Shown here: positions 56,398-64,000 of the stretch, one piece after another
Layout of the letters: each line of letters starts with the position of its first letter
How positions within the stretch are numbered: the stretch's first letter is position 1
Assembly (NCBI GenBank): GCA_050949865.1
Contig: JBMNGN010000003.1
Location: 186,001-250,000 of the forward strand
Length of the DNA: 64,000 nucleotides
Source of the DNA: JBMNGN01 sp050949865
GTDB taxonomy: Bacteria > Bacillota > Syntrophomonadia > Syntrophomonadales > Syntrophomonadaceae
Direction of reading: 5' to 3'
Made by a program: the position numbers and the translations under genes
Notes under the pieces: model-generated
The model's database searches: none
The model's input: only the letters and a program-made list of their open reading frames with translations
What the model was told of the DNA's origin: nothing

Positions 56398-58984
56398 TGA
56401 TGATCCTGATGTAGGAGATAATCATTTTAACTTTAACGATGAACTGGCCGCTGCAGGCTATGAAGTAAAGGTTATAGCAGGCGATGGATGGTCAACAGTA
56501 CTTGACAGTGCTGATATCGCCCGCAGCGACGCTTATATCGTTGCTAATACCCTAAACGGGGAACCCCTGCCGCTCAAGACCGAATCCGGCAAAGACTGCT
56601 GGCCCCTCCAACTCAAGGGTTCAGCTATCTCGGGCGGACAGCAGGTAGGAAATATAGTGCGCATTGAGCTGTCTGGTCTCCCTGAACCGCCGGCTGGATG
56701 GACCCTGGAGATGATAGGGGACATCGGGGATACCATCACCCAGGAAGAGTTTGAAGAAGGACTGGCATGTACCGGTTCCGGTCATTACCAGGAATGGACG
56801 GACAATGAAGGTAAGGTCTGGTCAGGTGTTCCTTTATGGGTGCTTTTAGGTGCGGTGGATGACATTGAGAACGGCAGTCACTGGACCTTCAATGAAAACC
56901 TTGCTGCTAGCTACACGGTAAAGGTAGTTGCCGGAGATGGCTTTAGCAAGACCTTTAACGGAGCGGAAGTAGCCAATAGCAACGATTATATCGTGGCCAA
57001 CAAATGCGATGGCCAGCCGCTGACCGGCAGTTCAGCCCCACTACGTCTGGTGGGTGACGGTGTTGCTAAAGAAGATGGCTCCCTTGGAGGCATGGCAGTT
57101 GGCAACATTGTTCGGATTGAGATACCTGAACTGCAGACTCCGGAGGCAGAGCCCGGTAGCTGGAACCTTACTCTGGATGGAAAGATCAGTGATGTGATTT
57201 CCCAGACTGAGTTTGAAGAAGGTGTGGCCTGTCCGTATTCAGGGCATTTGGTAGAATGGACGGATGATGAGGGGAATGTTTGGTCGGGTATACCCCTGTG
57301 GTACTTGGCCGGCTGGGTGGATGACCGTAAGCCCCACAGTTATGACTTTAATCAGGCTGTAGCCGGTTATAAAGTGGTGGTAAAGGCCTCAGACGGCTAT
57401 AGTGTTGATTTTGAAAGTGCGGATATTAATAAGAGCAGCGACTATATTATTGCGAATAAATGCAATGGTGTAGCTCTTACCGATTCCTGGCCCCTGCGCC
57501 TGGTGGGCGATGGTGTTGCCACTGCAGGAGCCCTCACCGGTAAAAGCGTAGGAAAGATTGCCGAAATCAAGCTGACTTCTTTTGCCAGCGGCGGCAGTGG
57601 GACCATTCCCGAACTGCGAATTGTCAAGTACGGTGAAGATGGAACCACCATCATAGCTGAAGAGATCCTCAATCATCTGGATATGATGGAGCAATTCGAT
57701 GTGATTGGAGATGGTGAAACGGTATACAAATTCCAGGGAGTCACCTTTGACCCGGACGATATATGGGACGAGAATGAAACCGGTAAAGGCGGTTACAAGA
57801 TAGCCAATGCCATCAAGGGTACCCGTATCAAAGATCTTTGCAGCCTTGTCGGTGATATGGGAACCGGCACTGAAGTCGTCTTAGTTGCCTCTGACGGTTA
57901 TGAGACCCGGCTTCCTTATTCCTCCATATATCCTGATCCCTCAGTATATGCCCGCCAGGGGGATGCTATTCTGGTCTGGTATGCTGACGGAAAATATGTT
58001 CCTGACTATAGAGATGGCATGCGCCTGTTCTTTACTCCAGAAGACACAGTCTATAGTCAAATGGACATGCACGAGACTCTGCCAGAACCATACTGGCATT
58101 ACTATGGCGCTGACGGTATCATGTATCCTTCCTGTGCCGGGCTGTCCGCAAAGTATATTACCGAGATCAGAGTTTATTCAGTACCCCAGGGTGACTGGAC
58201 ACTGGAACTGGATGGAACCGAAATTGGCGGAATAGCATGTGACATCAGCAAAACCTATTTTGAATCAGCCCTTGCCTGCCAGTTCGGCGCCAATCACAAG
58301 GCCAGCTACACCGACTCTAAAGGACGTAACTGGGAAGGCATGCCCCTCTGGTTCCTGGTGGGATTTGTTGATGATGCCGACCAGCATTCAGACCATGCCT
58401 TCAACAACGACCTGGCTAACGCCGGTTACCAGGTGGTAATTACCGCAGGTGATGGTGCTTCAGTAACTCTAGATAGTGCCGACATCATCCGTAATAATAA
58501 TTACATTATTGCCAATATGCTGGATGGTTTCCCCATTCCCGAAACTGATGACAAATGGCCCTTGCGCCTGGTGGGCCCTAAGGCAAGCGGATCAGGTTCA
58601 ATCGGGAATATTGTAAAAATTGAGTTAGTAAGTTCATCACCGGATAATCCGGTCTATACAGTAACCCCTGTAACTGATTCAACTTATACCGTAGGGGAAA
58701 CCCAAGACGGTATTAAGACTATGACCGTTAATGCTGGAGTCTCCGGGTTAAAATACTTTGCCGCTAATATCGAAACGGTAGTTCCTCACAGCGGTCAAGA
58801 AACGGTGGTCTTTACTCATACAAGAAATGGCGTTCAACTTGGGCTTAACTGTACCGTAGCTGATTTCGATCAGGTTAGCACAGCCCAGGCAGGCTTTAAT
58901 GTTAAAGCCGGCGATGTGATCAAGGTTTATATTGTGGATGAATTGACCAACGACTTGGATCACAATCCAGTTATTCTACAGTAA
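56381..58984 (+). CDS. Giant secreted protein, C-terminal part after frameshift
   Basis: Continues the preceding protein in the +1 frame: from 56351 the reading gives DVWGGIPLWLLVAMVDDDPD, the exact continuation of the interrupted domain. It holds four more molybdopterin-fold-like modules of about 140 residues, with repeated segments such as EEFEEGLACTGSGHYQEWTD, VWSGVPLWVLLGAVDD and SVGKIAEIKL, plus a longer variant (about 57600-58180), and ends in a 110-residue C-terminal domain shared with the next gene (NPVILQ end). No signal peptide or strong ribosome site precedes it, so it is unlikely to be an independent gene. Confidence 0.75.
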   Translation: MVAMVDDDPDVGDNHFNFNDELAAAGYEVKVIAGDGWSTVLDSADIARSDAYIVANTLNGEPLPLKTESGKDCWPLQLKGSAISGGQQVGNIVRIELSGLPEPPAGWTLEMIGDIGDTITQEEFEEGLACTGSGHYQEWTDNEGKVWSGVPLWVLLGAVDDIENGSHWTFNENLAASYTVKVVAGDGFSKTFNGAEVANSNDYIVANKCDGQPLTGSSAPLRLVGDGVAKEDGSLGGMAVGNIVRIEIPELQTPEAEPGSWNLTLDGKISDVISQTEFEEGVACPYSGHLVEWTDDEGNVWSGIPLWYLAGWVDDRKPHSYDFNQAVAGYKVVVKASDGYSVDFESADINKSSDYIIANKCNGVALTDSWPLRLVGDGVATAGALTGKSVGKIAEIKLTSFASGGSGTIPELRIVKYGEDGTTIIAEEILNHLDMMEQFDVIGDGETVYKFQGVTFDPDDIWDENETGKGGYKIANAIKGTRIKDLCSLVGDMGTGTEVVLVASDGYETRLPYSSIYPDPSVYARQGDAILVWYADGKYVPDYRDGMRLFFTPEDTVYSQMDMHETLPEPYWHYYGADGIMYPSCAGLSAKYITEIRVYSVPQGDWTLELDGTEIGGIACDISKTYFESALACQFGANHKASYTDSKGRNWEGMPLWFLVGFVDDADQHSDHAFNNDLANAGYQVVITAGDGASVTLDSADIIRNNNYIIANMLDGFPIPETDDKWPLRLVGPKASGSGSIGNIVKIELVSSSPDNPVYTVTPVTDSTYTVGETQDGIKTMTVNAGVSGLKYFAANIETVVPHSGQETVVFTHTRNGVQLGLNCTVADFDQVSTAQAGFNVKAGDVIKVYIVDELTNDLDHNPVILQ

Positions 58985-59029
58985 CAGTTTTAACCATAAG
59001 TATTAAGTGAGGGTGAGGGATAAAAGGTA

Positions 59030-59076
59030 TTAGGCAAAACCTCAACAGGCTTTTAAGCTTTGGGGTTTTTGCCTAA
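59030..59076 (+). terminator. Hairpin between giant protein and phosphoesterase genes
   Basis: TTAGGCAAAACC pairs with GGTTTTTGCCTAA (one extra T) around a loop of about 22 bases. The T-rich arm lies inside the stem and no T-run follows, so it is a weak terminator or a processing element. Confidence 0.4.
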
Positions 59077-59116
59077 TCCTCCTTATCCAGGATTACTAAC
59101 AAAGGAGTAAACCGGT

Positions 59117-60688
59117 ATGAGATCTGCAACGGGAAGGAGAATAACCCAACCTGGGCCAAGAGGCAGGATAAGCTGCGTGGTTGTTACCTTCTTGGTTTTC
59201 ATTTTTTTGGGTTTTATGCCTGCATCTACCTGGGCGGAAGAATCCACGGGACCGCAACAAGTTGTGTTAACCTGGACCCAGGACCCGGTCACATCCCAAA
59301 CTATTACCTGGTTAGCAGCAGACAGTGATGAAAATAAGGTGCAATACATAGAAGCAGCAGGGTTTGACGGTGATTTCGCGGCAGCAACCCAAAGAGAAAC
59401 TACCGGAAAGAGGTTTGCCGGCAGCAGTAAATACCTATATACAGTGACGCTTACGGGATTGAACCCGGATACACGATATATATACCGGGTAGGGAGAGAC
59501 GGAGCGTGGAGTAAAGCTTTCTCTTTTACCACGGCTACCGATGCGGAAAACTTTACTTTCTTGTATCTGGGTGATGTTCAGGAAGGATATGATCAATGGG
59601 GTAATATGCTGGATAGGATTTATGCTGAGCATTCCCAGATCAAGTTTGCTCTATTAGGCGGGGATTTAACCAATAATGGCAGTAACTTTGGCGAATGGAT
59701 GGAATTCTTGGATGCGGCATCGGATGTATTTTCGCGGATACCGATGATGCCCGCTATGGGTAACCACGACGGAGATTTGTTTATTGAGTTCTTTGCTCTG
59801 CCTGAAAATGGGCCACAAGACGTAATTGAAGATTGCTTTTATTCCTTTGATTATGGTGATGCCCATTTTGTAGTATTAGATACTAGCAACATTATTACTG
59901 ATAGTGTCAAACAATGGTTGCAAGAAGACCTGCAAAACACGGATAAGAAGTGGAAGTTGGCAGTTTTTCATCACCCCCCTTATCAAAATTTTGATGATAA
60001 TAAAACTATAGATGATGCTCTTCGCGAAAACTGGGTGCCGATATTGGAGCAAAACCAGGTTGATATGGTTTTTGTCGGGCATCAACATGTCTATATGCGT
60101 ACCTATCCTATATTCCAGGGGGAAATAACAACTGATTCTTATGGCATAGTATACGTAATGGGCAATTCGGGTTCTAAGTATTATCAACTTGGGCAGGGAT
60201 TTCCTTATATTGCCATGGAGGAAACGGGCAGCAACTATCAGATTATTGAACTTAAGGACGATGTTTTGATTCTGACTTCCAGGAAAGCTGACGGGGAACT
60301 GATTGAAGCCTATACCTTGAGGAAACATACTGCACCTGGGGAGCAAAAACCGGTCTATTATGTTACTGCTGAACAATCAAACCTGGTATATACTTCTGCA
60401 AGTACTCCCGAGGGTCTGATCACCATGACAGTAAATTCCGGCATATCCGGGTTGAAGATTTTTACGGTGGGCATTACTCCTGAAGTGCCGCATGATGGTG
60501 AGGAAACAGTGGTCTTTACTCATATAAGAAATGGCGTTCAACTCCAGCTTAACTGTACCAGAGCTGATTTTGACCAGGTCGGTATCGCCCAGGCAGGTTT
60601 CAATGTAGAAGCTGGCGATGTAATCAGGGCTTACATAGTTGATGAGCTGACCAATGATCTAAACCAAAACCCGGTCATCCTTCAGTAA
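59117..60688 (+). CDS. Secreted metallophosphoesterase (purple acid phosphatase-like)
   Basis: Secreted 523-residue calcineurin-fold phosphoesterase. Signal peptide (about 1-45), Fn3-like purple acid phosphatase N-domain (TWTQDPVTSQTITWLA, YLYTVTLTGLNPDTRYIY), then the metal sites LGDVQ, GGDLTNNG, GNHDGD, FHHPPYQ and VGHQHVYMR. After about residue 410 it carries the same 110-residue C-terminal domain as the giant protein, ending DLNQNPVILQ. Substrate unknown; removal of phosphate from a nucleotide- or pterin-linked ligand outside the cell would fit the cluster but is speculation. Confidence 0.85.
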   Translation: MRSATGRRITQPGPRGRISCVVVTFLVFIFLGFMPASTWAEESTGPQQVVLTWTQDPVTSQTITWLAADSDENKVQYIEAAGFDGDFAAATQRETTGKRFAGSSKYLYTVTLTGLNPDTRYIYRVGRDGAWSKAFSFTTATDAENFTFLYLGDVQEGYDQWGNMLDRIYAEHSQIKFALLGGDLTNNGSNFGEWMEFLDAASDVFSRIPMMPAMGNHDGDLFIEFFALPENGPQDVIEDCFYSFDYGDAHFVVLDTSNIITDSVKQWLQEDLQNTDKKWKLAVFHHPPYQNFDDNKTIDDALRENWVPILEQNQVDMVFVGHQHVYMRTYPIFQGEITTDSYGIVYVMGNSGSKYYQLGQGFPYIAMEETGSNYQIIELKDDVLILTSRKADGELIEAYTLRKHTAPGEQKPVYYVTAEQSNLVYTSASTPEGLITMTVNSGISGLKIFTVGITPEVPHDGEETVVFTHIRNGVQLQLNCTRADFDQVGIAQAGFNVEAGDVIRAYIVDELTNDLNQNPVILQ

Positions 60689-60768
60689 ACGGCGTTATAA
60701 AAAAGCAGCCCGAAATATAAGATAAGGGTATGATGATTATAGGGAAAAATATGACAGGAGTGAAGAAA

Positions 60769-62214
60769 ATGAAGTGCAGGATAGTAATGTTAATTCCAAT
60801 TGCATTGCTGCTGCTGGTGACTTTGGCTCCTACTGCTGCTTTGGCCAACAACTCCTATCAAACTACTATCAAAATAGGCAATCCTTCAGTATTGCCCGGT
60901 GATAAAGTTGTCGTAACAGGGACGGCAAGGCCAGGGTCATGGGTTCCTATGAAGGTTTTTGATGAAGAGAGAAATATAGTCGTGTTTGATGCCACCAAGT
61001 CGGACCAAAACGGCGATTACAGTATTAATTTCACGGTACCGGACACTCTAACCGGAACCTTAATAGTTGTCGTAGGAGAGGGATACGATGTGAAAACCGG
61101 AACCGTGAAAGTGCAAACCGGTACCGGTGATGAACCGGGTAATAATACCGGGGATGGGACAGGTAACAGTAATGACAGTGGTACAGGCAATAATGAGGAC
61201 AATTATACCGGTGATGCTCCTAAGAATAGTTCGGGGATCAGTACAGGCAGCAGTAAATCCTCATCAAACCCGGTTACTTCTTCTTCTGGATCGGCAATAG
61301 TTAAACCGGGCGGGGGTGGGACTGTCAGCCTGGGGGATGAAGCCGCTATTGAATTACCGGGTCAAGCTCTGTATGGAACCGACGGTGTTGAGGTTAAGGT
61401 AACCAGAGTATCTACACCCCCAGAGACTTCGGAAGGCTTCAGGATCTTAGGCAATGTATATGAGTTCAGTGTAGCCGGTAAAAGTAGCTATCGTTTTGCG
61501 GAAAAAGTTACTATTAGACTTAGCTTTAATCCAAATGAACTAAAAGCCAATGAATTCCCAGTCATTTGTTACTACAATGAGGATGAAAGGAAGTGGGTAA
61601 AACTTGGGGGTGAGGTATTTGAGAATACCGTAACTGTACAGGTAGACCATTTCACCAGATTTGCGGTAATGGCAGAAAGAAAGGATGCAGACCTGCAATT
61701 GCACGATATAGCCGGCCACTGGGCCGAACAAAGCATAAAGGAATTGGTGGCCTCGGGGGCTATTAGCGGTTACCCAGATGCAACCTTCAAACCGGACAGC
61801 AATATCACCCGGGCTGAATTTGCCACTATTTTGGTAAAAGCCTATGGAATGGAACCCCGGAACGGAAAAGTATTTAACGATACTGTAGGCCATTGGGCTC
61901 AAAGTACTCTGGCTACGGCAGAATATCATGGTATTATAAATGGTTTAAGCCCCGATATGTTTGGGCCTGACCAGGCAATTACCCGTGAACAAATGGCTGT
62001 TATGATCGTGAAAGCGGCAGACCTGCCGGTAATTAACGGGGAAATGCCATTTTCTGATAGTAATCGAGTCTCCAGCTGGGCTAGGTCATTTGCGGAAACT
62101 GCAAGGCAGAATGGAATAATCAACGGATTTCCCGACAACACCTTCCGCCCGCAGGATAATGCCACCAGGGCTCAGGCAGTTACAGTTATTCTTAATGCAT
62201 TACAAATCCCGTAA
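60769..62214 (+). CDS. SLH-anchored Ig-like/ZU5-like protein
   Basis: Secreted wall protein of about 481 residues. Signal peptide (LIPIALLLLVTLAPTAALAN), an Ig-like domain with NPSVLPGDKVVVTGTARP, a Gly/Asn/Ser/Thr-rich flexible linker, a ZU5-like domain (GGTVSLGDEAAIELPG and FPVICYYNEDERKWVKLGG), and three SLH repeats (HDIAGHWAEQSIKELVASG onward). The ZU5-SLH half is close to that of the first surface gene. CAGGAG (60755-60760) favours ATG 60769 over the ATG at 60730. It has no molybdopterin-fold-like domain itself and may be a spacer or scaffold. Confidence 0.82.
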   Translation: MKCRIVMLIPIALLLLVTLAPTAALANNSYQTTIKIGNPSVLPGDKVVVTGTARPGSWVPMKVFDEERNIVVFDATKSDQNGDYSINFTVPDTLTGTLIVVVGEGYDVKTGTVKVQTGTGDEPGNNTGDGTGNSNDSGTGNNEDNYTGDAPKNSSGISTGSSKSSSNPVTSSSGSAIVKPGGGGTVSLGDEAAIELPGQALYGTDGVEVKVTRVSTPPETSEGFRILGNVYEFSVAGKSSYRFAEKVTIRLSFNPNELKANEFPVICYYNEDERKWVKLGGEVFENTVTVQVDHFTRFAVMAERKDADLQLHDIAGHWAEQSIKELVASGAISGYPDATFKPDSNITRAEFATILVKAYGMEPRNGKVFNDTVGHWAQSTLATAEYHGIINGLSPDMFGPDQAITREQMAVMIVKAADLPVINGEMPFSDSNRVSSWARSFAETARQNGIINGFPDNTFRPQDNATRAQAVTVILNALQIP

Positions 62215-62229
62215 CTCAGGAGGCGTGAC

Positions 62230-62790
62230 ATGAAAAAATTCTGCCTGCAAAAAGGGAAAATAATTGTTATTATTGGATGTTTGCTGGCGGCAGTTTGTGC
62301 GGTTAGGTTTCTGTATCCACCGGTAGAAGAAATCCCTGCCGGTACCATACTTATTAAGGGAGACGCAGTTGAAAACGAGGTATACCTTAGCCTGGACGAG
62401 TTGAAGTCCATGGAGGATGGCCTGGTAGAAGCTGATTATTTTTATGTCAATTCATATGGAACTAAAGGATACTGCAGTTTTAAGGGTATCTGGCTGTGGT
62501 ATTTACTCAGGGAAAAAGCTGTCCTGAAAGAAAATGCCTCCAGGGTTAGCTTTATTGCAGAAGATGGTTACAAGGTTGAGTACAGCCTGGAGGAGGTTAA
62601 AAGGGAGGATTATATTGACGAGCAGAATATGGATACTAAATACAAAATGATCCTGGCCTGGGAGGAAAACGGGGTTGAATATGATCCGCGGGCGGGCAAC
62701 CCCTTCCAGCTGGTAGTTGGCCAGAAAGAACCTGGTGATGTAAACCGGCCCTACTGGGTGCGTAATGTACAGATAATAAACATCGAATAA
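62230..62790 (+). CDS. Membrane-anchored single PF00174-like domain protein
   Basis: 186-residue protein with an N-terminal anchor (IIVIIGCLLAAVCAVRFL) and one extracytoplasmic molybdopterin-fold-like domain: YLSLDELKSMEDGLVEADYF, KGIWLWYLLREKA, RVSFIAEDGYKVEYSLEEV and RPYWVRNVQIINIE. This is the clearest complete match to the C-terminal half of PF00174, including the final region of the form GxxxxxWVxxVxxIxI. The Moco-ligating Cys position is replaced (VNSYGTK). GAGG lies nine bases before the ATG, 15 bases after the previous stop. Confidence 0.83.
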   Translation: MKKFCLQKGKIIVIIGCLLAAVCAVRFLYPPVEEIPAGTILIKGDAVENEVYLSLDELKSMEDGLVEADYFYVNSYGTKGYCSFKGIWLWYLLREKAVLKENASRVSFIAEDGYKVEYSLEEVKREDYIDEQNMDTKYKMILAWEENGVEYDPRAGNPFQLVVGQKEPGDVNRPYWVRNVQIINIE

Positions 62791-62841
62791 GCGAATCTAA
62801 TCAGGATAAGGATAAAACCGCTGAGGCGGGGAGAGGGTTGT

Positions 62842-63912
62842 ATGACAGAAAATAAACATCCAGCGAAATATTACCTTAGCAACCGGGATCTGCTTGTTAT
62901 TGCCATTTTAAGCGGCATCGGGGGAGTAATGAGCACCTATATCGGCTATTTAGGCAATTTATTAAACCGCTTGCTAGGGGTACCTTTTGGTGCTGGTCAA
63001 TTTGTCTCCGGTCTGCATGTTTTCTGGTTTATCTTGGTGGCAGGATTGATTAGAAAACCGGGTGCGGCTACTGCTGCCGGTTTGCTCAAAGGAATAATCG
63101 AATTGCTGACAGGCAGTACCCATGGAATCGCCATTGTCTTGGTTTCACTGATGCAAGGTCTGATAGTAGATCTTGTTCTGCTGGTAACCCGGCGCCATAA
63201 TCTGGGGAGTTACATGCTGGCAGGGGGGATTTCAGCCGCTTCTAATGTTTTTGTTTTTCAGATTCTGTACTTTTCGGGAGTTCCAATCGCCTATCTGTTA
63301 TTAATTGGTTTTCTGGCTTTTGTTTCCGGTGTTCTTCTGGCTGGTAGTTTTGGGCACAGCGTGTTGGAGATAGTTCTGCTGGCCAGGCCCTTTCGTATAT
63401 CTGGTGCTACGGAGGAAGGGACGGCAGGAATAACCGCAGGGAATGGGAGTAAAGTTCCGCGACTCAATCTCGGTATAACTGCTCTCCTGGTGGCGGCGTT
63501 TTCAGTAGGTGCAGTCTATTACTTTGCTGCTGTTTTTGAGCCCCCTTGGATAGGTCCGCAGTGCCAGGTTGAAGGAGCCGTGGAGTCTCCGCTTGCTTTT
63601 AACCTGGCCCAATTCAACCAGCACACAACTACAATAACCGCTGAATTAAAGGGGCAAGTTAGCTATATTCCGCCCCGGGAGTATACCGGAGTTCCATTAA
63701 GGATAATAATTGAGGAGGCTTCTCCCCGGGAAGGGGCCCAGAAGCTTAAAGTTATGGCAACGGATGGCTATATGGTTGAATTTGAACTAGCCAAAGTATT
63801 GAAGGATGATCAAATGCTCTTAATCCGGGAGGAAGATATGCTCCGTCTGATTGCCGGCAATTATGACGGAGGATACTGGGTAAAGTTTGTAAACCGGATA
63901 GTTGTAGAGTAG
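62842..63912 (+). CDS. YkoE-like ECF S component fused to a PF00174-like domain
   Basis: 356-residue membrane protein. Residues about 10-195 form the YkoE-type S component of energy-coupling-factor transporters (RKPGAATAAGLLKGIIELL and VSLMQGLIVDLVLL are the family landmarks). A further helix (LLVAAFSVGAVYYFAAVF) leads to a C-terminal molybdopterin-fold-like domain with CQVEGAVESPLAFNLAQF, GVPLRIIIEEAS, VMATDGYMVEFELAKV and YWVKFVNRIVVE. Known YkoE imports thiamine precursors. The fused domain would present a ligand site outside the membrane; an ATPase gene follows. The fusion is visible; the substrate is not. Confidence 0.85.
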   Translation: MTENKHPAKYYLSNRDLLVIAILSGIGGVMSTYIGYLGNLLNRLLGVPFGAGQFVSGLHVFWFILVAGLIRKPGAATAAGLLKGIIELLTGSTHGIAIVLVSLMQGLIVDLVLLVTRRHNLGSYMLAGGISAASNVFVFQILYFSGVPIAYLLLIGFLAFVSGVLLAGSFGHSVLEIVLLARPFRISGATEEGTAGITAGNGSKVPRLNLGITALLVAAFSVGAVYYFAAVFEPPWIGPQCQVEGAVESPLAFNLAQFNQHTTTITAELKGQVSYIPPREYTGVPLRIIIEEASPREGAQKLKVMATDGYMVEFELAKVLKDDQMLLIREEDMLRLIAGNYDGGYWVKFVNRIVVE

Positions 63913-63942
63913 TGATTAACTACAGGCAAGAAAGGAGTTCTC

Positions 63943-64000
63943 ATGCTGGAACCGGTGGTTGATATTGAAGATCTTTCTTTTACCTATAGTGGGTCTGAGT
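63943..64000 (+). CDS. ABC transporter ATPase start, cut by window end
   Basis: The frame MLEPVVDIEDLSFTYSGSE runs off the window. The LSFTYSGSE pattern is the usual N-terminus of ECF/CbiO-type ATPases. AAAGGAG lies seven bases before the ATG, 30 bases after the S-component gene. It is expected to power the YkoE-like transporter; the T component would lie beyond the window. Confidence 0.7.
   Translation, partial: MLEPVVDIEDLSFTYSGSE

Noticed and set aside
43459..62214. CRISPR array or mobile element in the repetitive surface-protein cluster
   Set aside because: The repeats are diverged protein-domain repeats in frame, with no short regular repeat-spacer pattern, transposase or terminal inverted repeats.

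Overview
The window looks like a chromosome segment of an anaerobic, spore-forming Firmicute of the Clostridia (Syntrophomonas/Desulfotomaculum-like). Evidence for this is strong AGGAGG-type ribosome sites, frequent TTG and GTG starts, sporulation genes (spoIIP, yqfC, yqfD), a CIRCE-controlled heat-shock operon, a glycine T-box, and an archaeal-type (group III) chaperonin inside the dnaK operon, a trait known from anaerobic Firmicutes. The species cannot be named from the sequence alone.

Left part (1-40 kb): this follows the conserved Firmicutes comEC-to-glyS backbone. The order is comEC (5' end outside the window), holA, rpsT, spoIIP, lepA, hemW, hrcA-chaperonin-grpE-dnaK-dnaJ-prmA-rsmE-mtaB, a HIT protein, rpsU, yqfC-yqfD-phoH-pgpH-ybeY-dgkA-cdd-era, recO and T-box-glyQ-glyS. 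Inserted genes are an amidohydrolase, a MATE transporter with an apparent AUC start, a thioesterase, murJ, deoC with an unknown anchored protein, and a CoA-transferase/CoA-disulfide reductase cluster. The CoA-transferase alpha gene has an in-frame UGA followed by a bacterial-SECIS-like hairpin, so it is either a selenocysteine candidate or a nonsense mutation.

Middle (40-43 kb): a Zn/Cd-type P-type ATPase and its ArsR/CadC repressor are transcribed leftward from a clear promoter overlapped by an ArsR-type palindrome.

Right part (43-64 kb): this is the most unusual region. Two leader RNAs resemble the molybdenum-cofactor (Moco) riboswitch, each followed by a terminator-like hairpin. They precede a run of rightward genes for large secreted, cell-wall or membrane-anchored proteins. 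These proteins carry about twelve copies of a domain resembling the sulfite-oxidase molybdopterin-binding fold (PF00174-like). It is combined with chitobiase-C-like, Big_2, He_PIG, BspA-type leucine-rich, DUF4430, ZU5-like and SLH modules. Embedded among them are an ExbB/TolQ-type proton channel and a DUF2149 protein that resembles ExbD. The run ends with a YkoE-like ECF transporter S component fused to the same PF00174-like domain, then the start of an ABC ATPase. Read together, these genes suggest an undescribed, Moco-riboswitch-controlled surface system that captures and imports a pterin or metal cofactor, possibly with energy from the proton gradient, in what appears to be a monoderm cell. 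That function is inference. The domain content, order and paired leader RNAs are read from the sequence.
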